Shown here: positions 36,501 to 44,977 of the stretch, piece after piece | Numbering within the stretch: position 1 is the first letter of the stretch | Layout: the number at the start of each line of letters is the position of its first letter | Assembly (NCBI RefSeq): GCF_004349355.1 | Contig: NZ_SMFK01000003.1 | Coordinates: 248,001-312,000, forward strand | DNA length: 64,000 bases | Source: Flavobacterium cellulosilyticum | GTDB lineage: Bacteria > Bacteroidota > Bacteroidia > Flavobacteriales > Flavobacteriaceae | Reading direction: 5' to 3' | Notes under the pieces: model-generated | Seen by the model: the letters and a program-made list of their open reading frames with translations, nothing else | Database searches by the model: none | What the model was told of the DNA's origin: nothing | Position numbers and translations under genes: made by a program

Positions 36501-36552
36501 CACAGAGAAAAAATTGGCAGAAGAAATTCTTCAAAAACAAAAAGAATCCTAA
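33550..36552 (+). CDS. CheB-CheR fusion with coiled coil and PAS domains
   Basis: 1000 residues. CheB methylesterase domain at about 30-220 with the catalytic triad S38 (GCSAGG), H65 (QHLDPKH) and D157 (GMGSDGS); CheR methyltransferase at about 225-495 (GVTNFFRDPEVWRKF, WITGCSTGEEAYTLA, ATDLDNEAIEKARKG, DILICRNMLIYM); then a PAS-like region, a coiled coil with heptads of STNEELQSTNEELQ at about 690-740, and two PAS domains ending in RDITEKKLAEE. The receiver domain usual in free CheB is absent and so is a kinase domain. No chemoreceptors, CheA or flagellar genes are near, so a non-flagellar signalling role is likely. The hybrid kinase at 36607 follows after 54 bp and is the natural partner. 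Confidence 0.9.
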   Translation: MKTDKNKMEQSSVLKPSENQNTENFNGNDFPIVAIGCSAGGLETLELFFSNLPENNDMAFIIIQHLDPKHVGMMPELLQRMTSMKVFQVTDNLKVKPNCIYIIPPNKSMSILNDTLYLFAAIETHGIRLPIDIFFRSMANDRQEKSIGIILSGMGSDGSLGIKNIKEKNGIVLVQEPSTAKFNGMPRSAVEAINPDIIAPVEELPIKLIEYLKFSIKHNTSKDLELDLKNKSSIDKIIILLREQTGHDFSMYKKNTLFRRIERRKEVHKIVKIQNYVRFMQENPKEAEILFEELLIGVTNFFRDPEVWRKFGEQVLPEMLEKLASGSILRAWITGCSTGEEAYTLAIIFKESLSKIKNNRNISLQIFATDLDNEAIEKARKGIFSPNIVNDVSPQRISKYFVGDNDGYRINATIREMVVFAPQNVIKDPPFTKLDILICRNMLIYMEPELQNKLMALFNYSLKPSGIMILGSAETLGNGNEGFEVLDAKLKIFKRTLSPRETRLLDFPSSFSITNKTKPIMKLPLKAVENIQSLTDQILLQQFTPASVLVNDKGDIIYITGRTGKYLEPVAGKANWNIYAMLREGLRIVFPAAFQKALQTYDAVKLENVKIENGKISFVNVTIQRIEKPETIRDMILIVFNDLPELDESKVFNLKTTIQSLTSKQKDLELNQCYEDLQILREEMQTSQEDLKSTNEELQSTNEELQSTNEELTTSKEEMQSLNEELQTVNSELQNKVIEFSRSNNDMKNLLNSTEIGTLFLDKELNIRRFTDPITDIFKIRNSDIGRPFTDLVSELKYPEIGSNAKLVIKNLTSIETENETTDKRWFNIRIMPYRTIDDHIDGLVLTFNNITKFKKLELELMQANTSLRLNKETHYRHLFESAKDGILILDADSGKITDVNPFLIELLGYSKEQFLEKAIWEIGFLKDIIANKVKFSELQKKRIIRYDNLPLESYSGKKIYVEFISNQYKVDNHKVIQCFIRDITEKKLAEEILQKQKES

Positions 36553-36606
36553 TTAAAACCGTTGGTTTACAATTAGAGATAATTCTATTTCAAAAAAAAG
36601 CGTATT

Positions 36607-39600
36607 ATGAAAAATATTGCCAAATCAACTCCAGCCTCGATTCTACGTCAAAAAGCCGAAGAAATTATAAATAATAAAACTGAAACAGCGGTAAATTCAC
36701 TTTCTGATGTTGAGATACTTAAACTCATTCACGAGCTTGATGTTCATCAAGTAGAACTCGAAATGCAAAACGAGGAACTTCTTTTTGCAAAAAACAAAGC
36801 TGAAGCTGAAGCTGAAAAATACACTAATCTATACGATTTTGCTCCTTCAGGCTATTTCACTCTATCAAAAGAAGGCAAAATTATAGAACTGAATTTTAAA
36901 ACTGCTGAACTATTAGGTAAGGAACGTTCGCTTTTATTGAAAAGACAGTTTAATGCTTTTATATCCGATGAAACAAGACCAAAATTTAATTTATTTCTCG
37001 AACAATTATTTGATAGTAAAACAAAACAAAATTGTGAGGTAATCTTGAATAATGCTTCCAATAACCCTACTTATGTTCATGTTTCCGGAATTATTAGTGA
37101 TGATGAAATGCACTGTTTTATAACAATGCATGACATAAGTCAGCTCAAAGAATCAGAAGAAAAAACTAAATTAAACGAAGAAAAGTACCGTACCCTTTTT
37201 GATTCAAACAGAGATAGTATTGCAATATTTAGATTAGATAACAATAACAAACCAGGTAAATTTTTAATAACTAATACCGCTGCATCATCGCTTTTTGGTT
37301 TTTCTCAAAAAGAACTTTTATCGATTAGTGTAAAAGAAATTGAAAAAATGTCTGACAAAAAAAGAATGGAACTACTTCAAACTTTACAAAATAATGGAAA
37401 TGTTGATTTTGAAACCATTATCAAAAACAAGCATGGAAATTATCGAAATGTTGAGGTTAAATCAATGATTATTAATTATTTGGAAGAACCTGCGGTAATG
37501 AATATTACTAGAGATATTACTGACCGCAAACTAACCGAAGAAAATATAAGTAATGCACAAGAAAATCTAATGGCGATACTTGATGCCGTTCCTGACTTAT
37601 TATTTGAAGTAGGTTTAGACGGAAGAATTTACCATTATCAATCCCATCATGATGATTTATTAGCCGTTCCTCCCTCTGTTTTTATGGGAAATTTTTTTCA
37701 AGATGTATTACCAGCCGATGTAGCAAAGATTTGTTTTAAAGCAATAGAAGAAGCTAATAAAAAAGGATGGTCCACCGGACTTCAATATTCTTTCGATTTA
37801 CCAAAAGGGAAATTATGGTTTGAGCTATCGGTTTCTCCAATAAAAGGTAAGGTTAAAAAAGACAAACATTTTATTCTACTTGCCCGCAATATTACGGAAC
37901 GTAAATTAGGGGAAGAAAAATTGAGAGATGAAAAAGAACGCATTAAAACTATTTTTGAATTGGTTGGAAACCCAATATTCCTCAAGGATAATAATTATAA
38001 TATTATATATGCCAATACCGCCTTTTTTGAATTATTTGGTCTTGATGAAAAAAATGTAATTGGCAAAACTCTTGTCGAAAAGGTTCCTAAAAACGAAAGA
38101 GAACATTTTCTTCAAATAGACAGAACAGTACTTGAAACTGGAGTTCCTGATATTAGAGAAGAAGAACTTACAGTGAAAGGCTTCAAACACACGATCATTA
38201 CTAAGAAGTTGCGTTATATAAATGAATTAGGAAATAAATTTCTGGTTTGTTCAATTTATGACATAACAAAACGGAAAGAAGTAGAAGAAAAATTGAAGTT
38301 AGCTTCTGAAAAGTTTCAGGACCTTGTAAACTCAACAGGAGGAATTGTATGGGAAGCTGATGCTACTAGTTTAGTTTTCAATTATGTGAGTCAAGAAGCA
38401 GAACGTTTATTGGGATATCCTGTTGAGGATTGGTATAAAAAAGGATTTTGGGAGGATCATCTTCATCCTGATGACAGAGAGGAAATTATAAAAATTTATA
38501 ATTCGCACACAAAACTAAAAAATGGACATGATTTCAAGTATCGTTTTAGAGCAAAAGCAGGAAATTACGTCTGGTTAAAAGACATTGTAACAGTAGTCGC
38601 CGAAAACGGTAAACCAAGTTGGTTGCGAGGGGTGATGTTTGATATAACAGAACAAAAAGAAACAAACCAAGCATTACTAGAAAGTGAGGAAAAATACCGC
38701 GGATTAGTAGAAGGTTCCCCTAATGGAATTGTTCTATATTCCGATGAAAAAATTATTTATATCAATGATGAAGGCTTGCGTATTTTGAAAGCAAAAAAAA
38801 GGTCTGATATCATAGGAAAACCTGTCCTTAATTTTATTCATCCCGATAGAAAAAAAAGTGTTATTCAAAGAATGAATGAGGTAATTGAACATAAGTATGG
38901 CTCAGTACTTGTCGAAGAAAAATTAATAGACTTGAAAGGCAATCCTATTGATGTTGAATTAAAGGCAATTCCTACCATTTTCGAACATAAAGCTGCGGTG
39001 CAAGTGATTATTCACGATATTACAGAACGCAAACAAACTCAGGAAAAAATTCGTCAACTTTCACAAGCTGTAGAGCAAAGTCCAGTAACAATTGTCATAA
39101 CCAATACAAACGGGGAAATAGAATATACTAATCCAAAATTTACCGAAACTTCTGGTTATACCTTTGAGGAAGTCCTAGGCAAAAATACCCGTATTTTAAA
39201 ATCAGGACACACTACTCAAGAAGAATACAAAGAATTATGGCAAACTCTTGTGGACGGAAAAGAATGGCACGGCGAATTTCTTAACATGAAAAAAAACGGG
39301 GAATTATATTGGGAATCTGTCTCCATTTCTCCAATTGTAAATGCACAAGGTGAATCAACTCACTATATCGCAATAAAGGAAGACATAACTGCTCGCAAGA
39401 ACACAGAGCAGGAATTATTAAAAGCTAAAAATCAAGCTGAAGAAAGCGACCGTTTAAAACTGGCTTTCCTTGCCAATATGAGCCATGAAATCAGAACTCC
39501 TATGAATGGAATTTTAGGTTTTACTGAATTATTGAAAGAACCCAAACTAACTGGAAAAGAACAACAAGAATACATTACTATCATTGAGAAAAGCGGAAAA

Positions 39601-40566
39601 CGAATGCTCAATATTATAAATGATATCATAAATATCTCAAAAGTAGAGTCAGGACAAATCGAAGTGTCCTTATCAGAAACTAATGTAAATGAACAAATTG
39701 ATTACTTGAATACCTTCTTCAAGCCTGAAACCAAAAAAAAGGGAATTCAACTATTAGTTACAAAGAAATTATCTTCAGAGGAATGCTATGTCATAACAGA
39801 TCGTGAAAAACTCTACGCTGTTCTCACCAATCTCATTAAAAATGCTATAAAATTTACAAATGAAGGTTCCATAGAATTTGGTTGTGTGAAAAAGGAAAAT
39901 AAACTTGAGTTCTTTATAAAAGACACTGGATTAGGTATTTCTATTACTCAACAAAATATAATTTTTGAAAGATTTAGGCAAGTAAATGAATCAACGACAC
40001 GAAGTCATGAAGGTTCAGGTTTAGGCTTAGCCATTTCAAAAGCATATATTGAAATGATTGGTGGAACTATTTGGGTCGAAAGTGAGGAAGGAAAGGGAAG
40101 CACTTTTTATTTTACTATTCCTTATGACACTGAATTTATACCCAAAAAAATAAATCACTTCAAAAATGAAGATGCTGTTATAAAAGAAAAAAACAATATT
40201 ACAGACCTAAAAGTATTAATAGTCGAAGACGATGCTATTTCAAAACTACTTATAACGATTGCTTTAAAACCCTTTAGCAAAGAAATCATAAAAGTGGATA
40301 CAGGTTTTGAAGCTATAGAAAAATGTCGAAACAATCCTGATATAGATTTAGTTATGATGGATATAAACATGCCGGAAATGGGCGGTTATGAGGCTACAAA
40401 ACAAATTAGGGAATTCAATAAAGATATTGTTATTATCATTCAAACTGCAAATGGAATGCAGAGTGATAGAGATAACGCTATCGCAGCAGGATGTACTGAT
40501 TATATTTCAAAACCAATCAATATTGAATATTTGAGTACGTTAATTCAAAAGCATTTGAAAAAATAA
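36607..40566 (+). CDS. Large PAS-domain hybrid histidine kinase with C-terminal receiver
   Basis: 1319 residues. An N-terminal helical part (ILKLIHELDVHQVELEMQNEEL, coiled coil) leads into a PAS unit beginning YDFAPSGYFTLSKEG, then at least six more PAS/PAC units with ITRDITDRK-like ends, HisKA with His960 in NMSHEIRTPMNG, HATPase (NLIKNAIKFTNEG, DTGLGIS, GSGLGLAISKAYI) and a receiver with Asp1252 in MMDINMPEMGGYEATK. From about residue 190 onward it is the paralogue of the 28841 kinase. It is probably cotranscribed with the CheB-CheR gene 54 bp upstream and may take its input or methylation state from it. There is no DNA-binding output domain. Confidence 0.9.
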   Translation: MKNIAKSTPASILRQKAEEIINNKTETAVNSLSDVEILKLIHELDVHQVELEMQNEELLFAKNKAEAEAEKYTNLYDFAPSGYFTLSKEGKIIELNFKTAELLGKERSLLLKRQFNAFISDETRPKFNLFLEQLFDSKTKQNCEVILNNASNNPTYVHVSGIISDDEMHCFITMHDISQLKESEEKTKLNEEKYRTLFDSNRDSIAIFRLDNNNKPGKFLITNTAASSLFGFSQKELLSISVKEIEKMSDKKRMELLQTLQNNGNVDFETIIKNKHGNYRNVEVKSMIINYLEEPAVMNITRDITDRKLTEENISNAQENLMAILDAVPDLLFEVGLDGRIYHYQSHHDDLLAVPPSVFMGNFFQDVLPADVAKICFKAIEEANKKGWSTGLQYSFDLPKGKLWFELSVSPIKGKVKKDKHFILLARNITERKLGEEKLRDEKERIKTIFELVGNPIFLKDNNYNIIYANTAFFELFGLDEKNVIGKTLVEKVPKNEREHFLQIDRTVLETGVPDIREEELTVKGFKHTIITKKLRYINELGNKFLVCSIYDITKRKEVEEKLKLASEKFQDLVNSTGGIVWEADATSLVFNYVSQEAERLLGYPVEDWYKKGFWEDHLHPDDREEIIKIYNSHTKLKNGHDFKYRFRAKAGNYVWLKDIVTVVAENGKPSWLRGVMFDITEQKETNQALLESEEKYRGLVEGSPNGIVLYSDEKIIYINDEGLRILKAKKRSDIIGKPVLNFIHPDRKKSVIQRMNEVIEHKYGSVLVEEKLIDLKGNPIDVELKAIPTIFEHKAAVQVIIHDITERKQTQEKIRQLSQAVEQSPVTIVITNTNGEIEYTNPKFTETSGYTFEEVLGKNTRILKSGHTTQEEYKELWQTLVDGKEWHGEFLNMKKNGELYWESVSISPIVNAQGESTHYIAIKEDITARKNTEQELLKAKNQAEESDRLKLAFLANMSHEIRTPMNGILGFTELLKEPKLTGKEQQEYITIIEKSGKRMLNIINDIINISKVESGQIEVSLSETNVNEQIDYLNTFFKPETKKKGIQLLVTKKLSSEECYVITDREKLYAVLTNLIKNAIKFTNEGSIEFGCVKKENKLEFFIKDTGLGISITQQNIIFERFRQVNESTTRSHEGSGLGLAISKAYIEMIGGTIWVESEEGKGSTFYFTIPYDTEFIPKKINHFKNEDAVIKEKNNITDLKVLIVEDDAISKLLITIALKPFSKEIIKVDTGFEAIEKCRNNPDIDLVMMDINMPEMGGYEATKQIREFNKDIVIIIQTANGMQSDRDNAIAAGCTDYISKPINIEYLSTLIQKHLKK

Positions 40567-40656
40567 AAGGCATTTGAAAAATGAGTTGATACAAGATTAT
40601 AAGTAATTGATAATGCAATTAGAATAAATCATCCCAAAAACACACTAAATAAGGCT

Positions 40657-41700
40657 TTATAGTGAGTTAAAATCCATTATCCAGCCATTTGTACTTTCAT
40701 ACCACAACTGTCCTTTAGAAACCATTAAAGGACAATCAAAATTATTGGTATACAATGCTCCAGTACCTAAACCTTGTGGCATTAAATTATGTTGCATAAA
40801 AGTCCATTGTGCAATCGCATTTAAACCAATATTACTTTCTAAAGCAGATGTAATCCACCAGCCAATATTATATTTTTCAGCCAATAAAATCCATTCTTTT
40901 GTTCCCCGAAATCCTCCAATAAAACTAGGTTTTAAAATGATGTATTGCGGCTTAATTTTCTGTAATAACGCTTCTTTTTCTTCCAATGTAAACACTCCAA
41001 TAAGCTCTTCGTCCAAAGCGATAGGAATTGGTGTTGTTTTACATAGCGCTGACATCTTGTCAGTATTGTTTTTTTGTATTGGTTGCTCTATACTATGAAG
41101 CTTAAATTCAGATAGCTGCGTTATTTTATCTAAAGCTATAGATTCGTTAAAAGCCCCATTAGCATCTACCCTTATTTCCACCTGCTCTTCGGTGAAATGT
41201 TGTCTAATATAACCTAATAATTGCAGTTCTTTATCGAAATCTATAGCTCCAATCTTAAGTTTAATACAGCCAAATCCTGCCGCTAATTTTTCCTCTATTT
41301 GCTCCTTCATAAACTGCTCCTCACCCATCCAAACCAAACCGTTTATCAGGATACTTTTTTGTCCATTTGTAAATTCCGAAGGAAAGAGTAAAAAAGGAGT
41401 TTCACTAGCTAAAGATTGAAAAGCCATCTCCACTCCAAATTGAATTGAAGGAAACTCGATTAAAACTTCCCAAAGCTGATTTTCTCCAAGATGAATATTA
41501 GCACACGTCCATTTTAATTTCTCTTCATAATCCGACCGATCATCAATGCTTAAGCCACGTAATACCCCACACTCTCCTATTCCTTTCTTACCATTCTCTT
41601 CGAGAACAATAAACCAGGTTTCTTTTTCGATCATTACCCCTCTTGATGTTCCCGAAGGTCGTTTAAATTGAAGGAGGTATTTATGATAGGTTGCTTTCAA
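40657..41700 (-). CDS. menC: o-Succinylbenzoate synthase
   Basis: 347 residues, enolase superfamily. KLKIGAIDFDKELQLL carries the KxK catalytic pair, VDANGAFNE, SIEQPI and ALDEELIG the three metal ligands, and ILKPSFIGGF the second catalytic lysine region. The start RPSGTSRGVM is typical of flavobacterial MenC, which dehydrates SHCHC to o-succinylbenzoate in menaquinone synthesis. The only plausible start is a TTG at 41700 (reading MKATYHKYLLQF). It lies downstream of the men cluster on the minus strand, separated from menA by the hydrolase and TPR genes. The next gene on its 3' side is convergent, so menE does not follow here. Confidence 0.88.
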   Translation of the reverse strand: MKATYHKYLLQFKRPSGTSRGVMIEKETWFIVLEENGKKGIGECGVLRGLSIDDRSDYEEKLKWTCANIHLGENQLWEVLIEFPSIQFGVEMAFQSLASETPFLLFPSEFTNGQKSILINGLVWMGEEQFMKEQIEEKLAAGFGCIKLKIGAIDFDKELQLLGYIRQHFTEEQVEIRVDANGAFNESIALDKITQLSEFKLHSIEQPIQKNNTDKMSALCKTTPIPIALDEELIGVFTLEEKEALLQKIKPQYIILKPSFIGGFRGTKEWILLAEKYNIGWWITSALESNIGLNAIAQWTFMQHNLMPQGLGTGALYTNNFDCPLMVSKGQLWYESTNGWIMDFNSL

Positions 41701-41921
41701 AATGAGTTGTTATAATTAATTGGATCTAAAAAAAAAGATAAGATTAAACGCTTTAATAAAAGGACTTACAAAACGTAGATTTTCGTTTTAAATTGAAAAT
41801 ATTTCAATAAAACACAGAATAATACTTCAATAAAAACTACATGCATTTTAAGTTTAAATAATACAGCACAAACAACTGATATAGTGATATTACAAATGAA
41901 TTTATATTCATATTATTAACA

Positions 41922-43124
41922 TTAAAATAGCTTTAAAACCCTTTTATAATCATCATTTGGCAATCCTGCTTTTTCGAAAGTTTCGAAGTCTTGTTTTACC
42001 TTTTGAGTCCAACTCAAACTATCTGTAACATTTTGAGATTGGTATTTTTTATAAATAGCTTTAGCAGCTTTAAAGTCATTATTAAACAGATAAGCATGCG
42101 CCAGATTCATTTGGATTAACAATTCAGAATCGTCCATTTTCTCTCCTTCTTTTAGGAATTTAATTGCTTTACCATATTGCTTTGTCATGATATAGGCATT
42201 TCCAAGCGTATTAAAATCAATATCCGTTGCCATACCATTAATTACAATTCTTAATATTTTATCGATTGCGTCGCCATATTTGCCTTGCTTCATCAATTTT
42301 GATGCTTCATTACGTAAATCAGGATAAACAGTATTAGAAACACCCATTCCTTTTAGACAAACATTCCCGATATCCTTGTATATTTTTGATTTTTCAATTG
42401 CAAGCAGCTTTTGAAATTCCTGAAACTTATATTCTTTTTGTATTTTATCAAGTGTACAAATACAAAAATCATCCGGCTCTATTATTTTTTTTGCAATTTC
42501 AGAGATTTTACATTGGTTAATTATTGATTTTCGGTTCTCTAAAACCCAACCTCTACTTAACTTCTTATTAACCCAAGGCAAAATTTCAATAACAACTTTT
42601 TGATTCATTATCCAATTCTTACTTTCAAAACCAAACCACATTGTATTCGAATTGGATAGAATACACGAATATTTTTCCATAGAAAGAACTTTAGCATCTT
42701 TACTAACCGCTTCATTTTGCACATAACATGCCTTATCAGTATTTCCACTTTTTTTGTATTCAGTTGCGGCTGTTTCATTTGAAAAAATGGCATATTTACA
42801 TTTATCCTCTCCTGAAATTTTAGACAATAAAAAAACAGCACCAGCTGACCCTTGACTAATTCCAGTTGGATCAGGAATGGATTTCAAAACCGAAACCAAA
42901 CTGCTTGCCATTTGTTGATTTCCATCAAGAAGGGTGATTCTAAAAAGGACTTCAGTAGTTCCCAATGGCAAATCATCAGTTTTTACAACAATTCTATCTC
43001 GTGCCGAAACAACGTTTTCCTTTGTGAATGATCTTTCTTTATCCCAATAACCGTCATTCTGAGCATAAATAGAACTAGTTTTCAAGATTATGAAAAGCGA
43101 AATAAATAATATCTTAAAATTCAT
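41922..43124 (-). CDS. Exported TPR-containing protein of unknown function
   Basis: 400 residues from the ATG at 43124 (MNFKILFISLFIILKTSSIYAQ, signal peptide); the longer frame from 43166 reads into an intergenic repeat. Residues 23-200 are a beta-rich region (RIVVKTDDLPLGTTEVLFRITLLDG) with several Cys residues. Residues 285-380 form TPR repeats (ASKLMKQGKYGDAIDKILR, NTLGNAYIMTKQYGKAIKFLKEGEK, MNLAHAYLFNNDFKAAKAIYKKY). It lies between menC and the UPF0173 gene but no link to quinone synthesis is seen. Confidence 0.65.
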   Translation of the reverse strand: MNFKILFISLFIILKTSSIYAQNDGYWDKERSFTKENVVSARDRIVVKTDDLPLGTTEVLFRITLLDGNQQMASSLVSVLKSIPDPTGISQGSAGAVFLLSKISGEDKCKYAIFSNETAATEYKKSGNTDKACYVQNEAVSKDAKVLSMEKYSCILSNSNTMWFGFESKNWIMNQKVVIEILPWVNKKLSRGWVLENRKSIINQCKISEIAKKIIEPDDFCICTLDKIQKEYKFQEFQKLLAIEKSKIYKDIGNVCLKGMGVSNTVYPDLRNEASKLMKQGKYGDAIDKILRIVINGMATDIDFNTLGNAYIMTKQYGKAIKFLKEGEKMDDSELLIQMNLAHAYLFNNDFKAAKAIYKKYQSQNVTDSLSWTQKVKQDFETFEKAGLPNDDYKRVLKLF

Positions 43125-43144
43125 TTTGTTTAGTGTTGATATGT

Positions 43145-43222
43145 CCAGCCCTGATGGAAACGGCATCCTCTTGCGGCGGTGTTCGCCACAAGAGATATAG
43201 TGTACAGCAGGAAAAAGCTCCT
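43145..43222 (+). repeat. Structured intergenic element, copy A
   Basis: Begins CAGCCCTGATGGAAACGGCA, continues into the stem CTCTTGcGGCG-gtgtt-CGCCaCAAGAG, then ATATAGTGTACAGCAGG and a final GCTCCT. The same order of conserved blocks is found inverted at 62337-62445. It lies between the UPF0173 and TPR genes on the strand opposite to their transcription. I take it as a member of a dispersed flavobacterial repeat family, possibly an RNA element. Confidence 0.65.
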
Positions 43223-43229
43223 AAAAAAA

Positions 43230-43907
43230 TTATAATTCGATACTTTCCCCGATTTTTAGCAACATTAAATCTTTTCCTTTGTCAAAAAATTTACGAATAG
43301 CCTGTTCATGGTTGATGACGATATAACCAAACGTATCGTAGTGAACTCCCAATATTTTATCACAATCCACAAAATCAGATGCCAGAATTGCATCTTCGAC
43401 ATCCATTGTAAAGTTATCTCCAATTGGAAAAATAGCCAAATCAAGTTTGGTTCGCAAAGGAATTAATTTCATATCCATTGTTAGTGCAGTATCTCCAGAA
43501 ATATAAATGTTTTTGTGCTCACCTTCAATGACAAAGCCGCCGGGATTTCCACCATTACTTCCATCAGGAAAAGAACTAGAATGAACTGCATTTACGTATT
43601 TCACCTTCCCGAAATCGAAGTTCCAACTCCCACCATGATTCATTGGATGGAACTGAAGTCCTTTTGCACCAAAATGCGAAGCCACTTCAAAATTCGAAAC
43701 AATAACTGCATTTGTCCTCCTAGCTATGTATTCAACATCCAGAATATGGTCGCTGTGTGCATGAGTCAATAAAATATAATCGGCTTTTAACTCGTTGATA
43801 TTAATATGAGACGCATTGGGATTGGCAGAAATATAAGGATCAATTAAAACATGCTTGCCACTAACTTCAATTCCAATTGAAGAATGGCCATAAAATGTAA
43901 TTTTCAT
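43230..43907 (-). CDS. UPF0173-type metal-dependent hydrolase (MBL fold)
   Basis: 225 residues. THAHSDHILD gives the HxHxDH zinc motif, HGGSWNFDFG and YISGDTALTMDMKLI the later ligands, and GVHYDTFGYI the terminal His. The length and the start MKITFYGHSSIGIEVSGKHVLIDPYIS match the UPF0173 group, small soluble hydrolases whose substrate is unknown. It follows menA by 23 bp on the same strand, so it is likely cotranscribed with the menaquinone genes; a role in that pathway is only a suggestion from position. Confidence 0.85.
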   Translation of the reverse strand: MKITFYGHSSIGIEVSGKHVLIDPYISANPNASHININELKADYILLTHAHSDHILDVEYIARRTNAVIVSNFEVASHFGAKGLQFHPMNHGGSWNFDFGKVKYVNAVHSSSFPDGSNGGNPGGFVIEGEHKNIYISGDTALTMDMKLIPLRTKLDLAIFPIGDNFTMDVEDAILASDFVDCDKILGVHYDTFGYIVINHEQAIRKFFDKGKDLMLLKIGESIEL

Positions 43908-43930
43908 ATTGATTAATTTTAAAGATTCAC

Positions 43931-44881
43931 TTAATAATTATTAACTAACAAATCCGAAATAAAGAAAATCATAGACAAAGCAATTAATACAGAAAGTGCA
44001 AAAGTGCTTAACGCTAATTTTTTTAATTCAGGATCTAAAGCCCTCGGATCTTGGTTTTTATAAACCGTATGTAAATGCTTAGTTAAAGGTATATAGGCTA
44101 TTAAAAAAAGGTATTGATCAAAGTGAAAATTATTTAATATAGCAAATACCAAAACCAAAACCATTGCTGAAATAATTAAAAAATAATGGTATTTCTTCGC
44201 TTTTTCGCCACCAATTTTCACTACTATAGTGTTTTTATTTGACTTTTTATCAGATGCTTCATCCCTCATATTATTGAGATTTAACACCCCTACACTTAAA
44301 AATCCAATTGCTGATGCAAGTAAAAAAAGGTCAAAATTCAATTGTTTTGAGTACAAAAAATTGACTCCTAAAGTACTTACTAAACCAAAAAACACAAATA
44401 CAAACAAGTCACCAAAACCTCTATATCCATATGCTGTGTTTCCTACAGTATAGCGAATCGCAGAAGCGATTGCCAAAACACCCAACACCAAGAAAAACAA
44501 AGAATACCCTATACTTGTACCTTTAAAGGCAAAATAAATCAACAGCATCGCCGCAATCAACGTCAAAAGCGAAGTAATCACAATTGCTCGTTTCATGGCT
44601 TGCGGTGATATTACGCCACTTTGAAGTGCCCGTTTCGGTCCCACTCTCTCCTCGTTATCGGTTCCTTTTATACCATCACCATAGTCATTGGCAAAATTAG
44701 ACAGTATTTGCAATCCCAAAGTAGTTAAGATTGCATATCCGAATATTTTCCAATTGAAAACTTCTGTTGGCGTTAGTACATTATTTGTTGGGTATGCCAA
44801 AGCATACATACTTCCCACTATTATTCCAGAAACCGATAACGGCAAGGTGCGCAATCGTGCGGCTTGAATCCAATGTTTCAT
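43931..44881 (-). CDS. menA: 1,4-Dihydroxy-2-naphthoate polyprenyltransferase
   Basis: 316 residues, a UbiA-superfamily membrane enzyme with about eight helices. The prenyl-diphosphate/magnesium motif is NFANDYGDGIKGTDNEERVGPKRALQSG and the second Asp-rich site is NNMRDEASDKKSNKNTIVVKIG. It attaches the isoprenoid tail to DHNA in the inner membrane, giving demethylmenaquinone. It lies 96 bp downstream of menB on the same strand; that spacer carries short direct repeats (GATGTTAGAATTG-like, and AAATCTAAAAT twice). Confidence 0.93.
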   Translation of the reverse strand: MKHWIQAARLRTLPLSVSGIIVGSMYALAYPTNNVLTPTEVFNWKIFGYAILTTLGLQILSNFANDYGDGIKGTDNEERVGPKRALQSGVISPQAMKRAIVITSLLTLIAAMLLIYFAFKGTSIGYSLFFLVLGVLAIASAIRYTVGNTAYGYRGFGDLFVFVFFGLVSTLGVNFLYSKQLNFDLFLLASAIGFLSVGVLNLNNMRDEASDKKSNKNTIVVKIGGEKAKKYHYFLIISAMVLVLVFAILNNFHFDQYLFLIAYIPLTKHLHTVYKNQDPRALDPELKKLALSTFALSVLIALSMIFFISDLLVNNY

Positions 44882-44977
44882 TATAATTTAAGATGTTAGA
44901 ATTGAGATGTTAGAATTGTGATTACGAAGTTCAGATTTCAAAAATCTAAAATCGTTAATCGTAAATCTAAAATATTT

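Noticed and set aside
33550..36552. Flagellar chemotaxis gene
   Set aside because: No receptors, CheA, CheW or flagellar genes are nearby and the organism type is usually non-flagellated.
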